A stretch of 64,000 nt of DNA from Prorocentrum cordatum (taxonomy: Eukaryota > Sar > Dinophyceae > Prorocentrales > Prorocentraceae). The DNA is taken from positions 1,003,450 to 1,067,449 of the forward strand of contig CAUYUJ010014183.1 in assembly GCA_963575745.1 (NCBI GenBank), written 5' to 3'. Numbering within the stretch: position 1 is the stretch's first letter; the number at the start of each line of letters is the position of its first letter. The notes under the pieces are model-generated. The model saw only the letters and a list, made by a program, of their open reading frames with translations, was not told the origin of the DNA and did not search any database. The translations under genes were made by a program, and so were the position numbers. Below, piece by piece: positions 55,144 to 64,000 of this stretch.

Positions 55144-55885
55144 GGGTTACAATGAGCAGACATGGGACCACACAGGGCAACAACGGGGCCACTGAGGGCA
55201 GCAACATGGCCATTAAGGGCAGCGAGGAGGACACGACGGGCGACAGCGAGACCACCAGGGGCAGCGAGGGAAGCACGGAAGGCGCGGGCGACCGGGGGCC
55301 ACGAAGGGCTTACGTATACGGGGCCACAAAAGCCGCGACGGGGCCACTGATGGCAACAACGGGGCCACGAAAGGCAGCGAGGGGGTCACGAAGGGCGCGA
55401 GCGACCGGGGACCACGAAGGGCACACGCAGATGGGGCCACAAAGGGCAGCGCAGGGGCAACTGAAGCAGCAACGGGGCCACGAAGGGCAGCAGCGGGGCC
55501 ACAGCGACAGTGGGGCCACGAAGGGCAACAAAGGGGGCCACGAAGGGCGCGAGCGACCCGGGGCCACGAAGGGCACACGTATATGGGGCCGCAAAGATAG
55601 GTAAATGGCTAGTGAAGGCACGAAGGGCAGCAACGGGGCCACAAAGGGCGACAGGGGGGGCACGAAGGGCAGCAATGGGGTCAGAAGGGCGCGGGCGAGC
55701 GGGGGCCACGAAGGGCATACGCACATGGGGCCACAACAATGACAGCGACGGGGCCACTGAGGGCAGCAACGTGGCCATTCAGGGCAGAGAGGGGGCCACA
55801 AATGGCGACAGCAAGGCCACGAAAGGCAGGGAGGGACATCGAAGGCGGGCGAACGGCACCGAAAGGCGACTGCGGGCCCCAACGG
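55144..55885 (+). repeat. GGGGCCACGAAGGGC minisatellite with higher-order structure
   Basis: Units of 15-27 bases (GGGGCCACGAAGGGCAGC, CAACGGGGCCACTGA). A longer phrase, CCACGAAGGGCANACG-NA-ATGGGGCC, recurs near 55300, 55410, 55560 and 55690, marking a higher-order period of about 110-150 bases. Confidence 0.9.
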
Positions 55886-55949
55886 GCGGGTCGGGTGGGC
55901 GACCCAAACCTGCAGGTCTAGCGGGCGGGTCGCTGAAGCGTGAGTCCCG

Positions 55950-56135
55950 CATGATCAATCAGAAAATCCCAAGCGAGAACGCGATTCCCAAGTAAATCCG
56001 GAGGAAGTCCAAAGCGAGAGCGTGACTCCTGGGTGTCGAAGCGCGGCGTCCGAAACAAATGAGAGGTAATCCAAGCGAGAGCGCGACTCCTGTGAAATTT
56101 CCTGGGAAGTCTCGAACGAAAGCGCGAGGTCTCTC
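55950..56135. repeat. Four copies of an AAGCGAGAGCGCGACTCC motif
   Basis: Copies lie near 55970, 56008, 56068 and 56108 (CCCAAGCGAGAACGCG, CCAAAGCGAGAGCGTG, CCAAGCGAGAGCGCG, TCTCGAACGAAAGCGCG), so the spacing is about 40-60. They resemble the GAGGATGTCTCGAGCGAAAGCGC motif of 16-20 kb. Confidence 0.75.
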
Positions 56136-56398
56136 AATACATTGTCAAAAAATATCTGGCGGGAGCCGTTGTTGTTGTAGCCGGGGGGGCAACGATACAG
56201 TCTGGTGACGGCCAACTGTCAAGAAAAAAACAGGGTGCGAGCCCCGGGAGGGACACTTCATTCTGACAAAACATAATGCTTACTGGAGGAGGAATCAATA
56301 ACAATTATTCGGCAGAAAAGACATTCAACAACCCCCTGTCGCCCTCTCATCGTTATGCACTTCCTCTCGGGTCTCCCCGTACTTCGTCTTGTGTGTCG
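56136..56398. other. No feature recognised
   Basis: A B-box-like GGTGCGAGCCC lies at about 56233, but no tRNA can be folded around it by eye. Confidence 0.4.
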
Positions 56399-56434
56399 CT
56401 CTCTCTCTCTCTCTCTCTCTTTCTTTCTCTTTCT
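56399..56434 (+). repeat. (CT)n microsatellite
   Basis: About 12 CT dinucleotides then TTTCTTTCTC. Confidence 0.95.
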
Positions 56435-58690
56435 GAATCACTCCCCTTCACCACCTCTCTGTTCCGTCTCTCTCCCCTGCTGTCCTCCTCCCACGCGTTT
56501 TCAGTATCATCCTGATCCGTTTCCTTCTTCCCCCCTCCTCCTTCTCCCACCAGTAATTCGCGTCCGACCCATTCGACGCCACAATCCAAAGGATCTCCCA
56601 AGTGTCCACTCGAACGGGCATCATCCGCTCGACCTGCACTTCAGGGTAGGACGTGCGAAATGCGCCCGCCCCCACCCCCCCCGCGAACACGGACTTTGGC
56701 GGCTTCCCCCTGTGCGCGCCCACACACTCATACGCTTGGCCGTGGGCACGAGGCCTTTGCTGCGTGTGTATGCTACTCACTTGTTCTTCGTGGAGTATTC
56801 CTTCTCCTGCACGGTGCTCGCGTGCCTCTTCTGCAGGAATTTCCCGTGGCACGCCTCGCGCGCGGTTGTGCCCCCCGTGTGGTGTGTGACATTATCCGCA
56901 GACCACCTTTGTCTCGTCGAGGTTCCTCGGTCTGGGTATTCTCCCGCAGATTTGCGCTCGACGATGCCAACCCGCAGCCTGGCACCTCGCGCGCAAGTGC
57001 CCCCCGTCTGTCTCTTGCGACTTGCAGCATCCTCATTCGGTCTCGTCGCCGCCCCGTCCTCCTCCTCTTCCTCCTATGCGCACTTCCGGCACCGCCTCCT
57101 GCCGCTCCGCTCTGATTGTCTGCGATGGCTTGTCTGACACTTGCGCGCTGTCCTCAAACACACAAACAGCGCAGGAAGATCGCGCGCGGCCAGCGCTCTC
57201 CTCACATTTCGGGGCGCCCATGCCCGACTCGTTGCGCGCCCTCGTGCCCCCGCACTTTCCAGCCGAAGCACTACTTCGCTCGCGCGTATTTCCGCCCCTC
57301 CCTGCCCGTTTCGCGGCCCTCTGCTACACTTCGCGTTGCTGGTCCCAGCGCTGTCTCCTTGGCCCCCAGGCGCCGCGCGTGGCGTGCCACTGTTCCCCAG
57401 CGCTTTCCACTTCCGCCGCGCTATCCATGCGGGAGGCGGACCCGTCCTTCTTTTGGACCTCGCCCCGCAGCACGAGCTTCTCGTCCAACCTCTTGCACGC
57501 GGCGCCCTCCCCCTCTGGACTACTACCTGCCAGACCAACCCAACCAGACCAAACCAGAAAACCCAGATTTCGAGTGGGGGGGCCACTGGCTCCACATGTG
57601 TTCTTTTCCACAATGCCCGACGCTCCCCCCACTGGGAATGGAGAGCACATTCAGGCTGCCTTCGGGGTTTGGGTTGGGGTGGTTTGGTGTGTGGCGGCCC
57701 TCCGGTGCCCTCGCGAAAGGCTGGAAGTCACCCTGAACGCATACGGGTCGCGCAATGCCTCGCAAATGTTTACCGCTGCACTCTCCAGCCCCCTCCTGCG
57801 AGTCGCTCCGTCTCGCCGACCTTCTTAGCGTCTGCCAGCCGCACTGTGCAGACCATATTCACCGCGCTCTGAAACAACACGGACGTCAACGTGAAACCGA
57901 ACCTCCACTCCCACCGAAATCGCGACCCCACTCGCCGCGTCAGCACGCGCGCCCACGTAGCGAAGTCCACACGGGGTGCAACTCGCGAAGACGACCTGCT
58001 TCGTGCGCCCGACGCGGAGGAGGCAACCCTGAATACTCAGCGCGCTCTTGCAGACGGCGGCCGTGTGGTTTCAGGGGCTACGCAAGACCAGCCCCACAAA
58101 ACACTCGCGGGCGAAGAAGCTGACCACCAAAACATCTTGTATATGCGGCACTGAACGGTTGTGCCGAGGTTGAGTCAGGAGCCTAGCTATGGAGGCGCGA
58201 ATGACGCACAGTTAAGGCATGGGCAAACCTCTACCACGTGTGCCGCCCAGGTTCGAACGGGCGTTGCCTCACGTCGACAGCCTCCGACAGAGGGAGCGAC
58301 ATCCTCCCAGTTCCCACAGCAGGAGAGAACATGGAGGAGGGAGATTTGGATTCGAATCCGTAACGAATTCGAAGCAATACCGAGAACAACCATTTCAGCA
58401 AGAGACCATTCGAATCGACTGAAGCACGCTCGCCGATTCCTGGTCACTCGAGCGGTGCCACACGGCCTCCCCAGAGCACTCTGTTGAACATCCCCGCAGA
58501 AGCCGCAGGATTGAAACAGGAGGAGGGAGGAGGAGGAGGCGCTCCCTCGACAGCTGTTCAGGCAAATGCATCGCGTCTGACAGCGTTCCTGGGCGACCAG
58601 GCCTTCATGCCAGGATCACTTGGCTGTCGCACGTAGTTCTTCACTCAATCGAGCCTCGAACACCCCTCCAGGGCTGTCGGTAACGACTGG
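56435..58690. other. No gene recognised; GC-rich frames
   Basis: Three overlapping plus-strand frames of 206-268 codons (57022-57872) are rich in Pro, Arg, Ser and Ala and share no motif with any family I know. A loose duplication links 56847-56882 (GGCACGCCTCGCGCGCGGTT) to 56980-57011 (GGCACCTCGCGCGCAAGTGC). Confidence 0.45.
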
Positions 58691-58699
58691 CCACTGAGG

Positions 58700-58890
58700 G
58701 AGGAGGGAGAAGGGAGGAGAGATGATGTGGAGGAGGAGGAGGAGGATGAGGAGGAGGAGGAGGTGGAAGGAGGAGGAGGAGGAGAGGAGGAGAGAGGAGG
58801 AGAGATGGGAGGAGGGAGGATGTGGAGGGAGGAGGAGGAGGGATGGAAGGAGGATGGGGGAGGAGGGGGGGGGGGAGGGAGGAGGGAAGA
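58700..58890 (+). repeat. GGA-rich purine tract
   Basis: GAGGAGGAGG words with a poly-G run at about 58866-58875. Confidence 0.92.
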
Positions 58891-59036
58891 TAAAGGAGGG
58901 AGGGGAGGCCCCCGCCAGGCGCCCCAGCCCGCCTCCTGCTCGAGCGCTTGCAGCTGCCGCACGCACGCGTCCCTGGCGCCTCGGTCCTGGGGGCGCGCCC
59001 AGGCCCACGCCGTCGACGTCGTCGTCTCCCTCAGCC
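58891..59036. other. Spacer without recognised features
   Basis: GC-rich; frames only by composition. Confidence 0.5.
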
Positions 59037-59275
59037 CCTCTTCCTCCTCCTCGTCGTCCTCCTCCTCCTCCACCTCCTCCTCCTCCTCATCCTTCCTCCT
59101 CCCCCTCCGTTTTCTCACCCACGTGGCGTTTTGCCTCGCTTTCCCCTCGCCTTCTTCCCCCCCCCCCCTCCTCCCCTGCCAGGTTTCGCCATCTCCCCAG
59201 CACTTCCCGCCAATACTTTTGTTCCTCCACCTCCTCCTCCTCTTCCTCCTCCCGCTCCTCCACTTCGGTGACTCG
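59037..59275 (+). repeat. CTC/CCT-rich tract
   Basis: CTC and TCC triplets in two blocks (59037-59110, 59155-59265) separated by a short mixed segment. Confidence 0.88.
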
Positions 59276-59394
59276 GTGATGCGGGTTGCCTTGTCGAACA
59301 AACGACTGAAAACCTTGCACGCGCCCCACCTCGTCGTCCTCTCCCTCGGATTGGACGGGGGGGTACAACAGCCAGAAGGGCGGGCGTCCCCCTC

Positions 59395-59482
59395 CTTCTC
59401 CTCCTCCTCCTCCTCCTTTTCCTCCTCCTCCAACTCCTCCTCCTCGTCGTCCTCCTCCTCCTCCTCCTCCTCCTCCTCCTCC

Positions 59483-59538
<56 letters not shown>
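59395..59538 (+). repeat. (CTC)n followed by (CAT)n
   Basis: CTC triplets run to about 59482, then about 18 consecutive CAT triplets. Glu/Asp frames on the minus strand are artefacts. Confidence 0.97.
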
Positions 59539-59539
<1 letters not shown>

Positions 59540-60090
59540 CCCTGCCAAACTTGTAAATTATCTTCCCACGTCTCCTTCCCACACCTCCCTCGCATCCGGA
59601 GCCGCACCGTCTTCCGCCTCAGCCCTGTGCGGCGGGGGAGTCGTTGGCGAGAGTCCCTTGACGAGGGCCACGAGCAGAGTGCGCATCAGTTCATCAGGAG
59701 GCTGCGCAAACATGAAACTGGTCAGCACGTGTGCACAACATGCGGATACGGATCCGCGATTCCATGCTCAGCGCTCCAGACATTTTGATGCATTGACGAC
59801 AAAGTCGTGCACTGTATCGTGCTCAGACAGGGGAAGCTTGAAGTGCCTCCTGCAGAGGCATGGCGATCTCACGTCATTGTTCTGGGGATGAGAAAGAGCA
59901 GGGCGCAGGACAAGGCCGCTGGCTTCCCCTCGCGCCAATGCCATAACACTTGAACCAAGAACGCGCGCGCAAACCGCCTTCCACTGACTTCGACCCGCAA
60001 CTCAGAAATCCGACATGCGCAACGCATTCGTTCAATTGATATGCCGCCGCGGTCAAGGCCTCAACCTTGCAAGCGACGCGCGCGGTCTTC
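59540..60090. other. No feature recognised
   Basis: Short frames only. Confidence 0.5.
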
Positions 60091-60099
60091 CTGAGGACC

Positions 60100-61080
60100 G
60101 CGGGGCGTCGAAGACTACTCGGCCCATGCGCCCGCGCCCCCAGAAGGGGACCGATCTGCAGGGCCACTGGGCCGTTGGCGCACTGGGTCTTCTGGGCAAC
60201 TCGGTCGCGCGAGGTGGACTGATGATCGCAGCGGAACTGGGTCGCTGGGCCCGCGCGCCGCTGCGTTTCTGGGCCGCGAAGCAAAGAGGCACCCGCGCCA
60301 TCGGAACTCGGCTTGGCCCGCCGGGGGCAAAATACCACTGGCCCAACGGGCCGCTTGACCGCTGCGCCATTCGCCCCCCCCCGCCCCCCTGGGAGCAGGG
60401 CCGCCAGGCAAGCGGCAACTTGGCTGCCTTGGCTCGCCGTGGACCGGTAAACCCGCGCCTGGCGCACTGGGCCGCTTGGCCACAAGGCTGCGGGAGCATT
60501 TTTGCAGTAGGGCCCCTTGCCGAAATCTGCCACGGAGCCGCAGTAGTAGCACGCGGCGCCGCGCGCCTATCCGCCGCTGAACTGGCGGGCGCCGCGCCAC
60601 CGGGCAACTGCGCCGCGGCGCGCGCGGAGGCAATCTTCTGACTGAGGACCAAGATTTGGGCTTTTGGGCCGCTGCGCCAGAGGACCGGGAACAACGCGAT
60701 GCGCGATGCGCTGCCGGGGTGGCCGCTGGGCAACTGGGCAACAGCGCCACTGGGCTGCTCGGGCACTGAACCCTTGGGCCACAGAGCCAGAGCGCCACGG
60801 GGCTGCTGGGGCACCTGGCAAGCGCGGCCGCTAAACCTCTCGGCCAGCGGCCAACGCTGCGCCGCTCGCCCCGCGGGCCGCTCGGCATGGCCAAGGAGCG
60901 GCGCGAGAGCCCGGGAAAGGGGGGGCGCGGGCAGTGCCGAAACGCCCAAACCTTGCACTGGGGTCGAGCGCTCCGCGCGGGGCGGCCGAAATCAGAGACG
61001 GACCCCTGCCACCGCGAGTCGGGGCGCCAAAACACGCAGCGCGCGACGCGCGCGAAGCGTCGGGCGCGCAAAATTGCCCG
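60100..61080. repeat. Degenerate word-rich GC block (CTGGGCCGCT / GGGCAACTGGGC)
   Basis: Short words such as CACTGGGCC, TGGGCAACT, CGCTGCGCC and GGGCCGCTTG recur every 10-25 bases without a fixed period. The long minus-strand frames here (60053-61128) are Ala/Arg/Pro-rich. Confidence 0.6.
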
Positions 61081-61099
61081 CGCAAGTCGCTGGCGGGAG

Positions 61100-61390
61100 C
61101 TTGGTAGATTTTTTCGCGCCCCGGACACGATTTTTCAAAATTTGTCGATGCAGCGATTTCGGCACGGCGACCCGCAATGAAAATTCGCCAAATCAAAAAT
61201 GTTGGCGCGGAGGCGCCGTCGCAAATTTTTGACGCAGAAATTTCGCGCGGCGACGCAGTGAACATTTTGCAACGAGAAAATGTTTAAACAATTTCTCTGC
61301 GCGGAAATTCTGCCTGGCTTCAAAATTTCCCGATGAACGAATTTGGGGGCAATCTTTGGGCGCGGAAATTCTGCCGCGCGCCGAGCCGGC
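61100..61390. repeat. AT-richer island with repeated GCGGAAATTCTGCC
   Basis: GCGCGGAAATTCTGCC occurs at about 61299 and 61359, and a related inverted form, GCAGAAATTTCGCGC, at about 61231. Words such as AAATTTTT and CAAAATTT are concentrated here between two very GC-rich blocks. Confidence 0.65.
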
Positions 61391-62760
61391 GCGCTGGGGG
61401 CGCGACGCAAACCGGCCGGCGAGGCCCGCGATCAAATTTTGCGACCCCGACGCAATGCCCAGCGTTCAGCCCCCCCCGCTTGGCCCCAGGGCCGCGCGGC
61501 CGGATGGGCCCCGCAACGCGCCGGCCAGCTCGCCGCTCCGACCATGGCGCAGCACGCGGCGCAGAGACCAGCGCGCCCGGGCACGGGGGCGCGGGCCCAG
61601 AGGCCCAGCGGCGAGGCTGCCGCGCGTCTCAGGGCCTCGCGCGCAATGCACGCGCGAGCATGAAATTCGGCCATTGCGCGCCTGCGCCCCCCGCGCGAAG
61701 GACCCCGCTTCGCCCGCGCACAATCCAGCGGCTCTTCTTTTGCTTCGCCGCCCCGCGATTCGGAGCGCCCAGAGGCCGATCGGCGGAGTTGCCCCCGGTC
61801 CCCGCCGCGGGGGAGCCATGGGGGCCGGCGGCGAAATCGCGCAGTTGCACGGCGGCGCCATCGGCCATCTGCCCACTCGCCGAGCAGCGAGCGGAGGCAC
61901 TCAGCGCGCGCCATCTCGGCTGCTGCGCCCCCGCGCCGACGCGCCGCCGCTCAATCGCGCGGCCCGACGGCCCGCGCCCCCCTGGCGCGCAGAGCCCCGA
62001 TGCCCGCGCGAAGCAGAGCGGCGCAATTCCTCGGCCGCCCGTCAGCCGAATGGAATGTTCGAGCGAGCGAGACATTTCGCCAGTCAGCCGCATCCGATCG
62101 ACCAGCCCCGCTGCGCCCCGCTGCGCGATCTGATTTGGCGCACGGGGCCCGAGGTCGCGCGGCCATGCGACGCGCGGCTCAGAGAGCCCGGCCGCGCGCT
62201 GCACCAGGGCCGCGGCGCCCCCCAGGGGGGCGCCGCGTGCGCCGCGCGCGCCCGCCGCCGCGGCGCTGCATTTTCGACGCGGCCGCGAGCGACCTCTCCG
62301 AAGCGCGACGAAGCGCTTCGGGCGCGGGCGCGCGCCGCCGTCGCGGCGCGAACGTCCTGGCAAGGAGCGCGCGTCGCAGCGGCCGCGCGGCGTCGTGCGA
62401 TCGCGGGCGGCGTCGACCCGGGGCCGCGTCTCTTGCGCGACATCGCGCGACCCTCCTCTGGCGCACGGTCGCCCCAGCGCCGCGTTCCCGCTAGCGGCGC
62501 GAGACGCGCCCGCAACTTTCAGACGACGCGCCAAGCAAAACTGCGTGCCCAAAATATCGGAGCACGCTGCTGTCAGCGCGGGCCCGCGAAATCCCGCTGC
62601 GACGCAGGAAGACCCCGCCCCGTTCGCGCATTCGCGCTAGCGCCCTTCGACGCCCCCAGGGCGGGTGCGCGGGCGCGATTCGAAGAGACACATTGCGCGC
62701 GCCTCCTCCGTCGGATGCCGCGTCGAATGAATCCGCTTGAGCAGTCGTTGCGCTAGTTTC
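61391..62760. other. Extremely GC-rich block, no gene recognised
   Basis: A 466-codon plus frame (61356-62756) and a 307-codon minus frame (62552-61629) overlap completely. Both are Ala/Arg/Pro/Gly-rich without motifs. In DNA this GC-rich, stop codons are rare in all frames, so neither is supported. Confidence 0.55.
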
Positions 62761-63769
62761 GAATTCCCGTGATGAGCCGAAGCGAAGCCCCACCATCACG
62801 CACCCCCACATTAAAAAAGCCCCGTCGCATCGCGCGCTCGGTTGGGCCCGGGAATATCCCGGACCGCTGGAGGCGCTGGTTTAGTCGCAACCGTCGCGCG
62901 GATGGTGAATTTATGGAGCCGAGAAGGCGGTGGTCGCTGCTTCTACAGCACTTACTTCGTCTGCGGATGTCTCCCACAACAACCTCGCGCGATCCTGCTC
63001 CATCCTGACCCCTCGTCATCATCGTCCGCTTTCTCAGCCGCCTCGCATCCCTCCATCCATCCACAATCTTTCCCAGTGGATCAGATGGGACAGGGGCTAA
63101 CAATGGCAGAACGGCATGCGCGCCAAGACGCGCCCAGGGCAACGCACAAGACAGGCGCGCAAAATAGGGAATCGCGCTGCAGCATTGGAAACATTAGCAC
63201 AATGGTATCCATAAACCAACATGATCACTCGTGACAACCAATTGCGCTGAATATGCGCTGACTTTCAAAAAGACATCACGTCGGGCACCGTGTCGCCATC
63301 ATCGAACATCTAGATCTGCAGAATGTTTAAATCTCAGCAAGAGGCCTGGACCTGCGCAGCCTGCCCTCTAGACGCGCTCGCAAGAAGAACCCATCCAGAC
63401 CCAAACGTATGTGTAGATTGTGCAAGCCCGACGTCGCCGACGCAACCGGGCCTCCGTGCCGCGCTGATCGCTCGCCCGAACTGCGTTGGAAAGACCCATA
63501 GGCTCAACCGCAATCTCCCCCCAAAGACTTTGAAGCGAATGTGTTCGTCAATGCATGGGCGAATATTGAGCAGGCAGGCTACGATGTCGCAGTGGCTGGC
63601 AATAGGGACCGCAGGAAACTTGAATGGGTGGCACACGTCGGCTCTTGCACGAAGCATCGGCGAGAGACGCGGGGAGCAGGGAAATAACGGGGGACCTGCG
63701 CAGGGTGGAAGACCCTGGGGTGGACGAACTACACACGATAATACACGGTTCCGCAGCCCATGAAGGAGG
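62761..63769. other. No gene recognised; small Cys-rich frame
   Basis: The plus frame 63323-63763 (146 codons) begins MFKSQQEAWTCAACPL and has CVDC about 20 residues later, a possible C4 zinc ribbon. The rest is unremarkable and it may be chance. Confidence 0.3.
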
Positions 63770-63905
63770 GGTGGGGGCCGGGAAGCCGGGGGTGGGTTCC
63801 GCGGCTCAGAAGTGGGGAGGCCAAGGGGGCCAGAGGGAGGGGACGAACCACGACCACAACGAGAATAAGTTCAGAGGCCCAGGAGAGCGAGGCCAGGGCG
63901 GCCAA
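63770..63905. repeat. Diverged single unit of the 150-bp minisatellite
   Basis: GGGACGAACCACGACCACAA, then CGAGAATAAG and GAGGCCCAGG, follow the same order as the unit of 29.1-30.9 kb (GACGAACCACGACGAACC, GAAAATAAGGATG, GCGGCCCAGG). Confidence 0.6.
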
Positions 63906-64000
63906 TGGCAAGCACCGTGGCCCAAAAAGATAGCGTCTCCTTCCTCCGAAGCGATAACGGGCGTTACGGAAAGGGTGCGGGAAAAGGGCCCGCAACGTCA

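Noticed and set aside
57022-57872. Three overlapping plus-strand ORFs of 206-268 codons
   Set aside because: Mutually overlapping, no recognisable domains, Pro/Arg/Ser-rich composition.
58225-58290. Possible tRNA (GGTTCGAAC box near TACCAC words)
   Set aside because: Boxes are in the wrong order for either strand, and the T-stem contains a mismatch next to the loop. No acceptor stem is found.
61356-62756. 466-codon plus-strand ORF, with a 307-codon ORF on the other strand
   Set aside because: In very GC-rich DNA stop codons are rare in all frames. Both ORFs overlap, are Ala/Arg/Pro-rich and lack motifs.

Overview
The window looks like nuclear DNA of a dinoflagellate. The basis is high GC content, very dense low-complexity and minisatellite DNA, retroelement protein families that I associate with dinoflagellate genomes, a CCCTAAA-type telomere-like tract, and a 15-base exact match to the dinoflagellate spliced-leader core. 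I recognise no host housekeeping gene. What can be supported is transposon coding sequence, its decay products, and many families of repeats. A 100-base run of N at 22191-22290 shows that this is a scaffolded assembly.

Region 1 (51-12428, minus strand) holds a large LINE-type retrotransposon. A coiled-coil ORF1 (10567-7472) is followed by a 2454-residue ORF2 (7415-51). ORF2 carries RNase H, an EEP endonuclease, a reverse transcriptase and two C2H2 fingers, in that unusual order, and all expected catalytic residues are visible. The two frames meet at a textbook A_AAA_AAC slippery heptamer that abuts the ORF1 stop, with a predicted H-type pseudoknot just downstream, so ORF2 is probably made by -1 ribosomal frameshifting. 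A second gag-like reading frame, broken by one TAG, lies upstream (12428-11220).

Region 2 (12.4-24.9 kb) is repeat DNA. It includes a composite unit (head, AGCACGGCAG array, GAGGATGTC-motif tail) present twice in tandem, a series of tandem repeats, a (GTA)n tract running into the assembly gap, and a minisatellite flanked by inverted copies of a 20-base word.

Region 3 (24.9-46.5 kb) contains a broken RNase H/zinc-ribbon retroelement fragment, a GATA microsatellite, a 150-bp minisatellite, four copies of a fold-back (MITE-like) element, a Tc1/mariner-like inverted-repeat family with two copies, several other minisatellites, a 153-bp double hairpin, and an interstitial telomere-like tract.

Region 4 (about 47.3-54.0 kb, minus strand) is the remnant of a tyrosine-recombinase retrotransposon. 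It encodes gag-like protein, reverse transcriptase, RNase H, tyrosine recombinase and a C5-methyltransferase-like domain. It is flanked by split direct repeats arranged A1 - coding - B1 - A2 - B2, as in Ngaro-type elements. It has many frameshifts and several lost catalytic residues, at least two of which fit C-to-T change at CpG.

Region 5 (54-64 kb) is minisatellites, purine tracts and very GC-rich DNA without a recognisable gene; a distant copy of the 150-bp minisatellite lies near the right end.
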